Below, piece by piece: positions 8,465 to 18,953 of a stretch of DNA of 64,000 nt. Positions within the stretch are counted from its first letter, which is position 1; each line of letters opens with the position of its first letter. The stretch is from NCBI RefSeq assembly GCF_014854695.1, contig NZ_CP027557.1, forward strand, positions 2,232,001 to 2,296,000, in the 5' to 3' direction. The notes beneath the pieces were generated by a model. It was not told the origin of the DNA, ran no database searches, and saw only the letters and a program-made list of their open reading frames with translations. Origin of the DNA: Rhodococcus rhodochrous. GTDB lineage: Bacteria > Actinomycetota > Actinomycetes > Mycobacteriales > Mycobacteriaceae. A program made the position numbers and the translations under genes.

Positions 8465-9802
8465 ATGGCTTCCAGTTCCCACGTGAAGAACGACGCTTCG
8501 ACCCCCGCACCCGTCGCGGCCACCGGCGTCCGCCGCTCGGTCCTCCCCGGGGGAGTGCGGGTCGTCACCGAGCACGTCCCCGGAGTGCGCTCGGCGGCCG
8601 TCGGAGTGTGGGTCGGTGTCGGATCCCGCGACGAACAACCGTCGGTCGCAGGCGCCGCCCACTTTCTCGAGCACCTGCTGTTCAAGGCGACCCCGACGCG
8701 CACCGCTCTCGACATCGCCGAGACGATGGACGGGATCGGGGGAGAGCTCAACGCGTTCACCAGCAAGGAACACACCTGCTTCTACGCGCACGTCCTCGAC
8801 GACGACCTGCCGATCGCCGTCGAGGTCGTCGCCGACGTCGTCCTGCGCGGCCGGTGCCTGAGCGCGGACGTCGACGTCGAGCGTCAGGTGGTGCTCGAGG
8901 AGATCGCGATGCGCGACGACGATCCCGAGGACCTGCTCGGCGACTCGCTGCTCACCGCGCTGTACGGCGATCACCCCCTCGGCCGGCCGATCATCGGATC
9001 CGTCGAGTCGATCGAGTCCATGACCCGGACCCAGTTGCATTCGTTCCACGTGCGCCGCTACACCCCGCCGCGGATGGTCGTCGCGGTCGCCGGCAACGTC
9101 GACCACGCGCACACCGTCGAACTGGTGCGCCGCGCCTTCGCCGGTCACCTGGACGACGCGGCCACTCCCGCGCCCTGCCGCGACGGACGGCTCGAACTGC
9201 GCACCGCGCCGACGATGAGCATCGTCGAGCGCGACAACGAACAGGCGCACCTGACCCTCGGCGTGCGGTCCTTCGGCCGGCACGACGGGCGTCGCTGGGC
9301 GTTGTCGGTGCTCAACGCCGCCGTCGGCGGTGGTCTGAGTTCGCGCCTGTTCCAGGAGGTACGCGAGAAGCGGGGTCTGGCCTACTCGGTGTACTCCGGC
9401 ACCGACACCTTCGCCGACACGGGCGCCTTCTCCGTGTACGCGGGCTGTCAGCCCGACAACCTCGGTGAGGTCGCCGCGGTGGTCCGGGAGGTGCTCACCG
9501 ACGTGGCCGAACACGGCATCACCGACGCGGAATGCGCCCGTGCCAAGGGGTCGCTGCGCGGCGGTCTCGTGCTCGGACTCGAGGACACCGGGGCGCGCAT
9601 GCACCGGATCGGCCGCAGCGAACTGAGCTACGGGCAGCACTGGAGCATCACCGAGACCCTCGAACGCATCTCGTCGGTGTCCACCGAGGAGGTGCGCAGC
9701 GTGGCCGCCGACCTGCTGCACCGGCCGTTCGCGGTCGCCGTCGCCGGCCCCTACCGGCGCACTCGTGACGTTCCGGCGTCGGTGCGCGAACTCGTGTCCT
9801 GA
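8465..9802 (+). CDS. pepR: M16-family zinc metallopeptidase (PepR-like)
   Basis: A 445-residue peptidase of the pitrilysin/processing-peptidase family. The inverted zinc motif HFLEH is at 66-70, with a downstream glutamate (VVLEEIAMRDD) as probable third ligand, and GLAYSVYSG in the C-terminal half. It matches the gene that directly follows pnp in mycobacteria. Its substrate is unknown. The ATG at 8465 was chosen because upstream codons in this frame overlap narI. The last 52 nt overlap the convergent zapE gene. Confidence 0.88.
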   Translation: MASSSHVKNDASTPAPVAATGVRRSVLPGGVRVVTEHVPGVRSAAVGVWVGVGSRDEQPSVAGAAHFLEHLLFKATPTRTALDIAETMDGIGGELNAFTSKEHTCFYAHVLDDDLPIAVEVVADVVLRGRCLSADVDVERQVVLEEIAMRDDDPEDLLGDSLLTALYGDHPLGRPIIGSVESIESMTRTQLHSFHVRRYTPPRMVVAVAGNVDHAHTVELVRRAFAGHLDDAATPAPCRDGRLELRTAPTMSIVERDNEQAHLTLGVRSFGRHDGRRWALSVLNAAVGGGLSSRLFQEVREKRGLAYSVYSGTDTFADTGAFSVYAGCQPDNLGEVAAVVREVLTDVAEHGITDAECARAKGSLRGGLVLGLEDTGARMHRIGRSELSYGQHWSITETLERISSVSTEEVRSVAADLLHRPFAVAVAGPYRRTRDVPASVRELVS

Positions 9803-10803
9803 ATCGTCCTCAGCTGGGCCAGTCGGCTCCGCAGGCGTCCGATGTCGTGCGCGACGGGTCCCGCCGGAGCAGCGAGTTCCGATACCGCGACCTCCGAGAC
9901 GAACACGACCCGCACGTCGCGGTCGTGGAGCACGTCCACCAGATTGGCGAACCGCTGCGCGGGTTCGCGACCCGCGGTCGTCAGATCCGGGATCTTGTCG
10001 ACGACCCAGAACAGGTGATCCGCCGCGAGCGCCAGATAGTCGACCGGCGCCGTGGTGTGGTCGCAGAGATCGCCGAAGTCGAACCAGAGACAGTCCTCCT
10101 CGGCCCGTAGAGCGCGGAGCGGACGTTCCGCCGGGCGCAGGACCCGATGTTCGGCCGGCGCCGGCCGTTCGAGACCGAGCCGTCGTAGCTGCCGGTCGGA
10201 CGGGGAGACGGCCCAGATCCCCGACGCGAATCCCTTCGCATGGTCGGAGCCGAGCCGATGATCGCGCGGACCGTCCAGAGCGACGACCGTCGCGCACCGC
10301 TCGACGAGCTCGATCGTCGGGACGAAGCCGTCGTGGAAGAGCGGGTTGGGGAGCAGGTCGCGGGGAGGATAGTTCGAGGTCAGGACGAGACGCGTGCGGC
10401 GACCGAGCAGTGCGGGGAACAACCGGGCGACGAACGTGCCGTCCGCCGGATCGTGGACGTGGAATTCGTCGAAGCACACGAGCTCGGCGCGACCGATCAG
10501 GTGATCGAGTGCGGCGTCGAGATCGAAGCGGTGCCGTCGGAGCTCGACGTGCAGGTCGCGGAAGAACTCGTGGAAGTGGACGCGGAGCTTGTTCCGTCCG
10601 GGATAGGCCGAGAAGTACACGTCGGCGAGCCAGCTCTTGCCGCGCCCGGGCGGGCCCCACAGGTAGACGTTCGGGCGCTCGGGATGACACAGCTGCTCGA
10701 CGGCGTCGTGTTGCGCGGGATCGAGCACGAACCCCCGGCTGCGCGCGGCCTCGTCGAACACGGTGCGGGGGACGGGGTTCGGCATGGCGGTGTTCGGCGA
10801 CAT
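9751..10803 (-). CDS. zapE: Cell division ATPase ZapE/AFG1 family
   Basis: A P-loop ATPase of the ZapE/AFG1 family, about 350 residues. It has Walker A GPPGRGKSWLAD, Walker B LVCFDEFHV, and the family segments LTSNYPPRDLLPN and WFDFGDLC. In Escherichia coli ZapE destabilises FtsZ rings; the actinobacterial role is not established. The ATG at 10803 is preferred over one at 10866, which would run through the palindrome at 10838-10855 and into the divergent tetR gene; an ATG at 10785 is also possible. Its 3' end overlaps the peptidase gene tail to tail. Confidence 0.85.
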   Translation of the reverse strand: MSPNTAMPNPVPRTVFDEAARSRGFVLDPAQHDAVEQLCHPERPNVYLWGPPGRGKSWLADVYFSAYPGRNKLRVHFHEFFRDLHVELRRHRFDLDAALDHLIGRAELVCFDEFHVHDPADGTFVARLFPALLGRRTRLVLTSNYPPRDLLPNPLFHDGFVPTIELVERCATVVALDGPRDHRLGSDHAKGFASGIWAVSPSDRQLRRLGLERPAPAEHRVLRPAERPLRALRAEEDCLWFDFGDLCDHTTAPVDYLALAADHLFWVVDKIPDLTTAGREPAQRFANLVDVLHDRDVRVVFVSEVAVSELAAPAGPVAHDIGRLRSRLAQLRTIQDTSSRTDAGTSRVRR

Positions 10804-10837
10804 GCGGTTCCTGCGTCGGCGCACCCTCACGGCCGAG

Positions 10838-10855
10838 ACTCTATCATCGTAGAGT
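10838..10855. promoter_or_regulatory. Palindromic operator between zapE and tetR
   Basis: ACTCTA-N6-TAGAGT is a perfect 6-bp inverted repeat that ends inside the GTG start codon of the TetR gene. A TATCAT at 10842-10847 inside it makes a -10 for tetR with 6 nt to the GTG, so repressor binding would cover the promoter. Autoregulation and control of zapE are inferred. Confidence 0.65.
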
Positions 10856-11456
10856 GACGACTTCACCCGAACGTCCCTCCCGGCGCACGGCCATCAGCGA
10901 TGCCGCCCTCGAACTCGCCGCCCGTGGCGGCAACCACGCGGTGACGCACACGGCCATCGACGTGCACCTCGGCCTGCCGAAGGGCTCGACCTCCTACTAC
11001 TTCCGCACCCGCCACGCGCTCGTCTCGGCTGCGATCACCCGCCTCGCCGAACGGTCGCGCGCGGATTTCGCCGCGCTGTTCGACGACACGACCGGCGACC
11101 CGAGCCCTCCTGCCGACCTGATCGCGCGCTATCTCGAACGCCTGCTCACTGTGCGTCGCACCGATGTGCTGGCCCGGTACGCGCTCGCGACCGACGCGCG
11201 CCTCGAACCGGAGTCTGCCGAGGCGCTCGCGGCCTGCATGTTCTCGATCTCCGCGGCCACCGATCTCGTGCGGGAACTCGGTGCGCCGGAACCCGACACG
11301 GCGGGGCGCGATCTGGTGACCCTGCTCGAAGGAGTTCTGTTCGACCGCACCCACGGCGCTCGCGCCCACACGTCCTCGGATTCGGACACGGCATGGGTCG
11401 ACGAGATCAGCTCGACCGTCGGTCGGTGGCTCGACGCGCTCTGCGCACAGCAGTAG
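10854..11456 (+). CDS. TetR-family transcriptional regulator
   Basis: A 200-residue regulator. The N-terminal helix-turn-helix spans about residues 10-55, with the TetR recognition signature GLPKGSTSYYFRTRHAL. The C-terminal ligand domain is short and generic, so the effector cannot be guessed. The GTG at 10854 is preferred because it follows a -10 hexamer by 6 nt and begins just before the DNA-binding domain; the mRNA is probably leaderless. It is divergent from zapE across a palindrome that it probably binds. Confidence 0.88.
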   Translation: MTTSPERPSRRTAISDAALELAARGGNHAVTHTAIDVHLGLPKGSTSYYFRTRHALVSAAITRLAERSRADFAALFDDTTGDPSPPADLIARYLERLLTVRRTDVLARYALATDARLEPESAEALAACMFSISAATDLVRELGAPEPDTAGRDLVTLLEGVLFDRTHGARAHTSSDSDTAWVDEISSTVGRWLDALCAQQ

Positions 11457-11499
11457 GTGGCGTTCGACCCGCTCGGGACGTCCATGGGTGGTTGCGTAG

Positions 11500-12773
<1,274 letters not shown>

Positions 12774-12787
12774 ACCGGCGAGTGGTT

Positions 12788-12816
12788 TTGACAACCTCGA
12801 CGTGGTGCAGCAGCCT
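12788..12816 (+). promoter_or_regulatory. Promoter of the flavodoxin-like gene
   Basis: TTGACA (12788-12793), a 17-bp spacer and CAGCCT (12811-12816) form a good sigma-A promoter, 6 nt before GTG 12823. This predicts a leaderless mRNA and fixes the start. Confidence 0.6.
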
Positions 12817-12822
12817 GCTGAT

Positions 12823-13341
12823 GTGACGGACGAGGCTGTGGAAGACCGGGCTGGGGCGGACGAGGCAGGGCGCGGGGACGGATCCCGCACGGTGCTGGTG
12901 GTGCACCACACCCCGTCGCCGCCGACCCGCGAGATCCTCGAAGCCGTCCTGGCGGGAGCTCGGGACCCGGAGATCACGGGTGTCACCGTCCGGGCGGTCC
13001 CCGCGCTGGGCGCCACGGTTCCCGATGTGCTGGCCGCCGACGGCTTCCTGTTCGGCACGACAGCCAATTTCGGCTACATGTCGGGTGCGCTCAAGCACTT
13101 CTTCGACACGGTCTACTACCCGTGTCTCGATGCCGTCGCCGGTCGTCCCTACGGTCTGTGGGTGCACGGGAACAACGACACCGCCGGCGCTGTGGCCTCG
13201 GTTCGGCGCCTGACCACCGGCTTGGGTCTCGTGCAGGCTGCTACCGATCTCGAGATCACCGGACCGGTCGACGCGAAGGTACGCGAGCAGTGTTACGAAC
13301 TCGGCGCCATCGTCGCGGCGACCGCGGCCGGCGAGATCTGA
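12823..13341 (+). CDS. Flavodoxin-like / NADPH-dependent FMN reductase-type protein
   Basis: A 172-residue flavodoxin-fold protein. The phosphate-binding loop is VVHHTPSPPTREI, and GTTANFGYMSGALKHFFD matches the FMN-contact loop of the NAD(P)H:quinone oxidoreductase/flavodoxin superfamily. It corresponds by position to mycobacterial Rv2771c. The electron donor and acceptor are unknown. GTG 12823 is chosen from the promoter geometry; a GTG at 12802 would extend it by seven residues. Confidence 0.75.
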   Translation: MTDEAVEDRAGADEAGRGDGSRTVLVVHHTPSPPTREILEAVLAGARDPEITGVTVRAVPALGATVPDVLAADGFLFGTTANFGYMSGALKHFFDTVYYPCLDAVAGRPYGLWVHGNNDTAGAVASVRRLTTGLGLVQAATDLEITGPVDAKVREQCYELGAIVAATAAGEI

Positions 13342-13343
13342 CT

Positions 13344-13784
13344 TCAGTGGAAGTGTGTCTCCGTGAACGACGTGAGGCCCTTGCCGGCGGTTTCGAGGGC
13401 CATCTTCTCGGCGCGCCGCACGAGGAATCCGGGGACGGGGATCTTCGGATCGATGGTCAGCGAGAACTCGGCCGTCGTGCCGGATCCCTTGGCGGTGAGG
13501 GTGTAGGCGCCGTCCTGCTGGCGTTGCTGGCTGCTCTCCACCAGGGTCCACGACATGGACTCGTCGCCGTTCCAGGAGTACTCGACGACCTGTTCGTCGG
13601 TGATGCCGACGATGGAGACGGTCATCCGCACGCGGTGCGGTCGTCCGTCGGGGTGGGTGGACTCGACGGTGACGGACTTGTGGGTCGACGACCACTCGGG
13701 CAGGCGTTCGACCGCGGCGAGCGCGGCCATCACCTGCTCCGGGGTTGCGTCGATGTCGAAACTCCTGGTGCTGCTGACCGCCAT
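13344..13784 (-). CDS. SRPBCC (START-like) family protein
   Basis: A 146-residue protein with the polyketide-cyclase/START-like fold: an N-terminal strand SSTRSFDIDATPEQVMAALA, a central antiparallel sheet, and a long C-terminal helix with VRRAEKMALETAGKGL. Such proteins hold hydrophobic ligands in a deep cavity; the ligand is not predictable. ATG 13784 starts at the usual family N-terminus; an upstream ATG at 13820 would add twelve poorly conserved residues. It converges with the flavodoxin-like gene with 2 nt between stops. Confidence 0.78.
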   Translation of the reverse strand: MAVSSTRSFDIDATPEQVMAALAAVERLPEWSSTHKSVTVESTHPDGRPHRVRMTVSIVGITDEQVVEYSWNGDESMSWTLVESSQQRQQDGAYTLTAKGSGTTAEFSLTIDPKIPVPGFLVRRAEKMALETAGKGLTSFTETHFH

Positions 13785-13841
13785 GCGCCCTCCGTGTCGC
13801 CCGATTGTGTGCGTCGGCACTCTATCGTGCGGTGAGGTGCC

Positions 13842-14441
13842 TCACGCGTCGCTGCGCGGGTTCGTGTCGTCGGGACCTGCAGTGTCGTTGCGGCCGGCAG
13901 TGTCGTCCGGGCCCGCGGTGTCGGTCGGGTCGGACGGCGGTTGCTCGGTGGGTTCGGGCGAGGTGGGCTTCGCCCAGCCACCCTGACGGCGCCATTCGTC
14001 GGCACGGCGCTGATAGCGCATCTGCTCCCGCAGGGCGCCCTGCACGGCCTGCGCCATCCAGGAATTGAGCGACAGCCCGCTCTGCTGCGCCGCTTCCTCG
14101 GCCTTGGTCTTGATCTGTTCGACGAGGCGCAGGGTCACCCGGCTGATGTCGCCGGTCATCTCTTCGAAGGACGGCGTCGGAACCTCGTGCGGGGGAGCGG
14201 GTTCGCTGTGGACGGCGAGGACGGCATCGGTGCCGTCGAGGCGCACCGTGACGGTGCGGTCGCCGAGTTCGTCGCTGATCTCGTTGGCCATGTCGGACAG
14301 TGCTGCCAGGACCGCGAGTCGGACGGGTGCGGCGATGGCGGTCGCGAGGGCGGCGGCGGTGCGTCGGGTCTGCTCGTCGCCGAGTTCGGCCGCGGAGATC
14401 ACGGAGTCCGTGATGGCGGACGTGTACTTGTCGATGTCCAT
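13842..14441 (-). CDS. Ribbon-helix-helix DNA-binding protein (HicB/CopG-like), orphan
   Basis: A 199-residue protein in three parts: an N-terminal domain of unknown fold (about 1-90), a ribbon-helix-helix segment (about 98-140, RVTLRLVEQIKTKAEEAA then SGLSLNSWMAQAVQGAL) like those of HicB/CopG antitoxins, and a low-complexity tail with repeated DTAGPDDTAGRN units. No toxin-like gene adjoins it, so an orphan regulator is as likely as an antitoxin. An array of TGAYGTCA sites lies just upstream and may be its own operator. It is divergent from thyX. Confidence 0.65.
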   Translation of the reverse strand: MDIDKYTSAITDSVISAAELGDEQTRRTAAALATAIAAPVRLAVLAALSDMANEISDELGDRTVTVRLDGTDAVLAVHSEPAPPHEVPTPSFEEMTGDISRVTLRLVEQIKTKAEEAAQQSGLSLNSWMAQAVQGALREQMRYQRRADEWRRQGGWAKPTSPEPTEQPPSDPTDTAGPDDTAGRNDTAGPDDTNPRSDA

Positions 14442-14448
14442 GACGCCA

Positions 14449-14498
14449 GTGTGACGTCACGAGTGATGTCACGCAAGTGTCATCATGATGTCATCGAT
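14449..14498. promoter_or_regulatory. Operator array of TGAYGTCA palindromes
   Basis: Three TGAYGTCA octamers (14452-14459, 14464-14471, 14486-14493) plus a related TGTCATCA at 14478-14485 lie directly before the ribbon-helix-helix gene start (14441) and in the thyX upstream region. Spacings of 12 and 22 bp suit cooperative dimers. Autoregulation is inferred. Confidence 0.5.
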
Positions 14499-14583
14499 CG
14501 TCGCAGGTCGAGGCGCGTTAGTGTTCGGACGGAAGAGACGGCGCGTCCGGAGGATGCGCGACGACCCAGGCGAGGAGGAGACG

Positions 14584-15329
14584 ATGGCGCCCGAAGCCGC
14601 CGTTCCGAAGGTCCGGCTCATCGCCACGACGGAGTTCCACGTCCCCGACGACGTCGACTGGGACACCGACGCCGAGGGCGGGGAAGCGCTCGTCGAGTTC
14701 GCCGGTCGCGCCTGCTACCAGAGCTGGTCCAAACCGAACCCGCGCACCGCGACGAACGCCGGATATCTCCGTCACCTGCTCACCGTGGGGCACCTGTCCG
14801 TTCTCGAACACGCCACGGCGACCTTCTACATCACCGGCATCTCCCGTTCGTGCACGCACGAGCTGATCCGGCACCGGCACTTCTCGTTCTCCCAGCTGTC
14901 CCAGCGTTTCGTCGCCGACGGTGAGGTGCCCGTGGTGGTTCCGCCCGCGATCGCGGGCGATGCCGAACTCGAGGAGTTGTTCTTCGCGGCCGCGGAGCGC
15001 AGCCGCGAGGCCTATGTGGCGCTGTTGGCGGCGCTCGACGAGAAGCTCTCGCATCTTCCCGCCGGTCCGTTGCGCGCCAAGCAGGTCCGGGAGGCCGCCC
15101 GGGCGGTGCTCCCCAACGCCACGGAGACCCGCATCGTCGTCACCGGCAACTACCGATCGTGGCGTCACTTCGTCGCCATGCGCGCGACCGAACATGCCGA
15201 CGTCGAGATCCGGCGTCTCGCCGTCGAATGTGTGCGTCAGCTCGCGGATGCCGCACCGAACGCGTTCTCGGACTTCGCGATCACGAAGCTGGCCGACGGC
15301 AGCGAGATCGCAGCTCCCACGCTCGCGAC

Positions 15330-15339
<10 letters not shown>
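14584..15339 (+). CDS. thyX: FAD-dependent thymidylate synthase
   Basis: A 251-residue flavoenzyme that methylates dUMP to dTMP using methylenetetrahydrofolate and NADPH. The ThyX signature [14 protein letters not shown] begins at residue 96. ATG 14584 is chosen because a strong GAGGAGA ribosome binding site lies 4 nt before it, and the protein then begins at the usual N-terminus. dapA follows, as in mycobacteria. The stop codon lies inside a 23-bp tandem repeat. Confidence 0.96.
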
Positions 15340-16350
<1,011 letters not shown>

Positions 16351-16351
<1 letters not shown>

Positions 16352-18156
16352 TGAGCCGCCCCGATCGTGGCCGTGGCCGCGCCACCCGCAACGCCGGTCC
16401 GCCCTCCCGCGCCCCGCGCCGGGTGCCGCAGAACTCCGCGGCCGCCCAGCGACCCGACGCGCGCGTCGTCGACCCCACCGAACGGTTGGGTACGCCGCCC
16501 AAGGCTCCTCGCGACGGTCTGCGCGTCGTCGCGCTCGGCGGTATCGGCGAGATCGGCCGCAACATGACGGTCTTCGAACACCAGGGACGGCTCCTGATCG
16601 TCGACTGCGGTGTTCTCTTCCCCGAGGACCAGCAGCCCGGCGTCGATCTGATCCTGCCCGACTTCCGGTACATCGAGGACCGGATGGACGACGTCGAGGC
16701 GATCGTCCTCACCCACGGCCACGAGGACCACATCGGTGCCGTGCCGTTCCTGCTGCGTCTGCGCCCCGACATCCCGGTCGTCGGGTCCAAGTTCACCCTG
16801 GCGCTGGTCGCGGCCAAGTGCCGCGAGCACCGTCAGCGTCCCAAGCTCGTCGAGGTCGTCGAGGGGCAGAGCACCTCGCACGGTCCGTTCGAGTGCGAGT
16901 ACTTCGCGGTAAACCATTCCATCCCCGACGCGATCGCCGTCGCGATCCGCACCGCCGCGGGGGTCGTGCTGCACACCGGCGACATCAAGCTCGACCAGCT
17001 GCCGCTCGACAACCGCCTCACCGACCTCGCGGGCTTCTCCCGCCTCGGCGACGAGGGTGTCGACCTGTTCCTCGTCGACTCGACGAACGCCGAGGTCCCC
17101 GGCTTCGTCACGCCCGAGCGCGAGATCGGCGGGGTGCTCGACACCGTCATCGGCAAGGCCACCAACCGGGTGATCGTCGCGTCCTTCGCGAGCCACGTGC
17201 ACCGCATCCAGCAGATCGTCGACGTCGCGGAGCGCTACAACCGGCGCGTGGCGTTCGTCGGCCGGTCGATGGTCCGCAACATGCAGATCGCGCAGGATCT
17301 GGGCTATCTCAACGTGCCCGACGGCCTCGAGGTCGACATCGACACCGCCGCGAGCCTGCCCGACGGCCGGGTCGTGCTGGTCTCCACCGGTTCGCAGGGC
17401 GAGCCGCTCTCGGCGCTGTCCCGGATGGCGCGCGGCGAGCACCGGCAGATCAACATCCGGGCCGACGACCTCGTCGTCCTCGCGTCGTCGCTGATCCCCG
17501 GCAACGAGAACTCCGTGTTCGCGGTCGTCAACGGTCTGGCCAAGCGCGGCGCGAAGGTCGTCACCCAGCAGAACGCGAAGGTGCACGTCTCCGGTCACGC
17601 GTCGGCCGGCGAGCTGCTGTACCTCTACAACGCGGTGCGACCCACCAACGCGATGCCCGTCCACGGCGAGTGGCGCCACCTGCGGGCGAACGCCGCCCTG
17701 GCCGAGGCCACGGGTGTTCCCCGCGAGCGGATCGTGCTCGCGGAGGACGGTGTGGTCGTCGACATGGTCGACGGACTCGCCGAGATCGTCGGGCGCGTCC
17801 CGGTCGGTCACGTCTACGTCGACGGCCTGTCGGTGGGCGACGTGGGCGAGTCCACGCTGTCGGATCGTCTCGTCCTCGGCGAGGGTGGGTTCATCTCGAT
17901 CTCCGTCGCGGTCGACGCCGCCACCGGCCGTGCGGTGAGCACCCCGGAAGTCTCCGGTCGCGGTTTCTCCGACGACCCGGGCGCACTCAACGAGGCGGCA
18001 CAGCTCGTCGACAAGGCGCTCAACGAACTCGCTGCAGAAGGCGTCACGGAGACCCATCGAATCGCCCAGGGCATCCGTCGCGTCGTTGGCCGCTGGGTCG
18101 CCGAGACCTATCGTCGTCGCCCGATGATCGTGCCCACGGTGATCCCGGTCTCCTGA
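16351..18156 (+). CDS. rnj: Ribonuclease J
   Basis: A 601-residue metallo-beta-lactamase/beta-CASP ribonuclease with 5' exonuclease and endonuclease activities. Zinc ligands lie in LTHGHEDHIGAVP; beta-CASP motifs include HVSGHASAGEL and MPVHGEWRHL in the C-terminal half. The first 60 residues are a basic, disordered Arg/Pro/Ala extension seen in actinobacterial RNase J. The ATG overlaps the dapA stop by 1 nt. With PNPase at the window start, two RNA-decay enzymes lie in this region. Confidence 0.95.
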
Positions 18157-18164
18157 GTGCGGTG

Positions 18165-18197
18165 CGCGCGGTCCCGCCGAACACGCGGGTTCGCGCG
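18165..18197 (+). terminator. Hairpin after rnj
   Basis: CGCGCG (18165-18170) pairs with 18192-18197 and CCCGC (18173-18177) with GCGGG (18185-18189), around a small internal mismatch. There is no T-run. A new promoter starts the next gene directly after. Confidence 0.45.
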
Positions 18198-18221
18198 ATG
18201 GGCGAGGGCAGGAGTGATCGC

Positions 18222-18227
18222 TAGAGT
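18222..18227 (+). promoter_or_regulatory. -10 element, leaderless start
   Basis: TAGAGT lies 6 nt before ATG 18234, with no ribosome binding site between. Confidence 0.5.
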
Positions 18228-18233
18228 GGCGGA

Positions 18234-18860
18234 ATGAGCCTCGCCCGAAGCGAACGACATGCCCTCGTCCGCACGATGTCCGAGGTCGGGCCCGACGCGC
18301 CGACGCTCTGCGGCGACTGGACGGTCCGGGATCTCGCCGCGCACCTGCTCGTCCGCGAGCGCCGGGTGGACGCGATGCCCGGCATCGTCGTCCCGGCCCT
18401 GGCCGATCACACGGAGAAGGTGCGACGCTCCGCCACCGACCGGCAGTGGGCACACCTGCTCGCCGACGTCGATTCCGGCCCGCCGAAGTGGTCGCCGATG
18501 TTCCTGTTCGACGCCGTCGCCAACGCGGCGGAGATGTTCGTGCACCACGAGGACGTGCGCCGCGCGCAGCCCGGATGGGAGCCGCGGACGCTGTCGGCGG
18601 ACGACCAGGACCAGCTCTGGCGCATCGCGCGGATGATCGGACGCAACAGCTACGGCGGATGCGACGTCACGGTGGTCTTCGAGCGGTCCGGTTCCGGCGA
18701 GCGGGTCACCCTGCGCAAGCGCGGTCCGCGCACCGTCGTGCTGCGCGGCGAACCGGCCGAACTCGTGCTGCACGCCTTCGGCCGCGACCAGGTGCGGCTC
18801 GAGATCGAGGGTGACGAGTCGGCGGTCACCGAACTGGCGGGGTCGAAACGCGGACTGTGA
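18234..18860 (+). CDS. TIGR03085-type DinB/mycothiol-dependent maleylpyruvate isomerase-like protein
   Basis: A 208-residue protein of the DinB-like four-helix family. The N-terminal region CGDWTVRDLAAHLLVRERR is the characteristic N-terminus of actinobacterial mycothiol-dependent isomerase-like proteins, with His and Asp/Glu positions that could bind metal (AAHLLVRE and MFVHHEDVRRA). Whether it uses mycothiol is not known. The start follows a -10 by 6 nt. It is a monocistronic gene between rnj and ftsK. Confidence 0.75.
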   Translation: MSLARSERHALVRTMSEVGPDAPTLCGDWTVRDLAAHLLVRERRVDAMPGIVVPALADHTEKVRRSATDRQWAHLLADVDSGPPKWSPMFLFDAVANAAEMFVHHEDVRRAQPGWEPRTLSADDQDQLWRIARMIGRNSYGGCDVTVVFERSGSGERVTLRKRGPRTVVLRGEPAELVLHAFGRDQVRLEIEGDESAVTELAGSKRGL

Positions 18861-18940
18861 GCGCTCGCCCGGGACGGCGTGTGACCAGTGCCGCCGCCCG
18901 GTACCCGTGTTGCTGATGGTTCATGAGAGGTCCGTGCGGC

Positions 18941-18946
18941 TACCCT
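18941..18946 (+). promoter_or_regulatory. -10 element of ftsK (leaderless)
   Basis: TACCCT lies 7 nt before ATG 18954. Confidence 0.5.
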
Positions 18947-18953
18947 GGCGGAT

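Noticed and set aside
13842..14441. HicAB toxin-antitoxin pair
   Set aside because: No HicA-like or other small toxin gene adjoins; the neighbours are thyX and a START-like protein.
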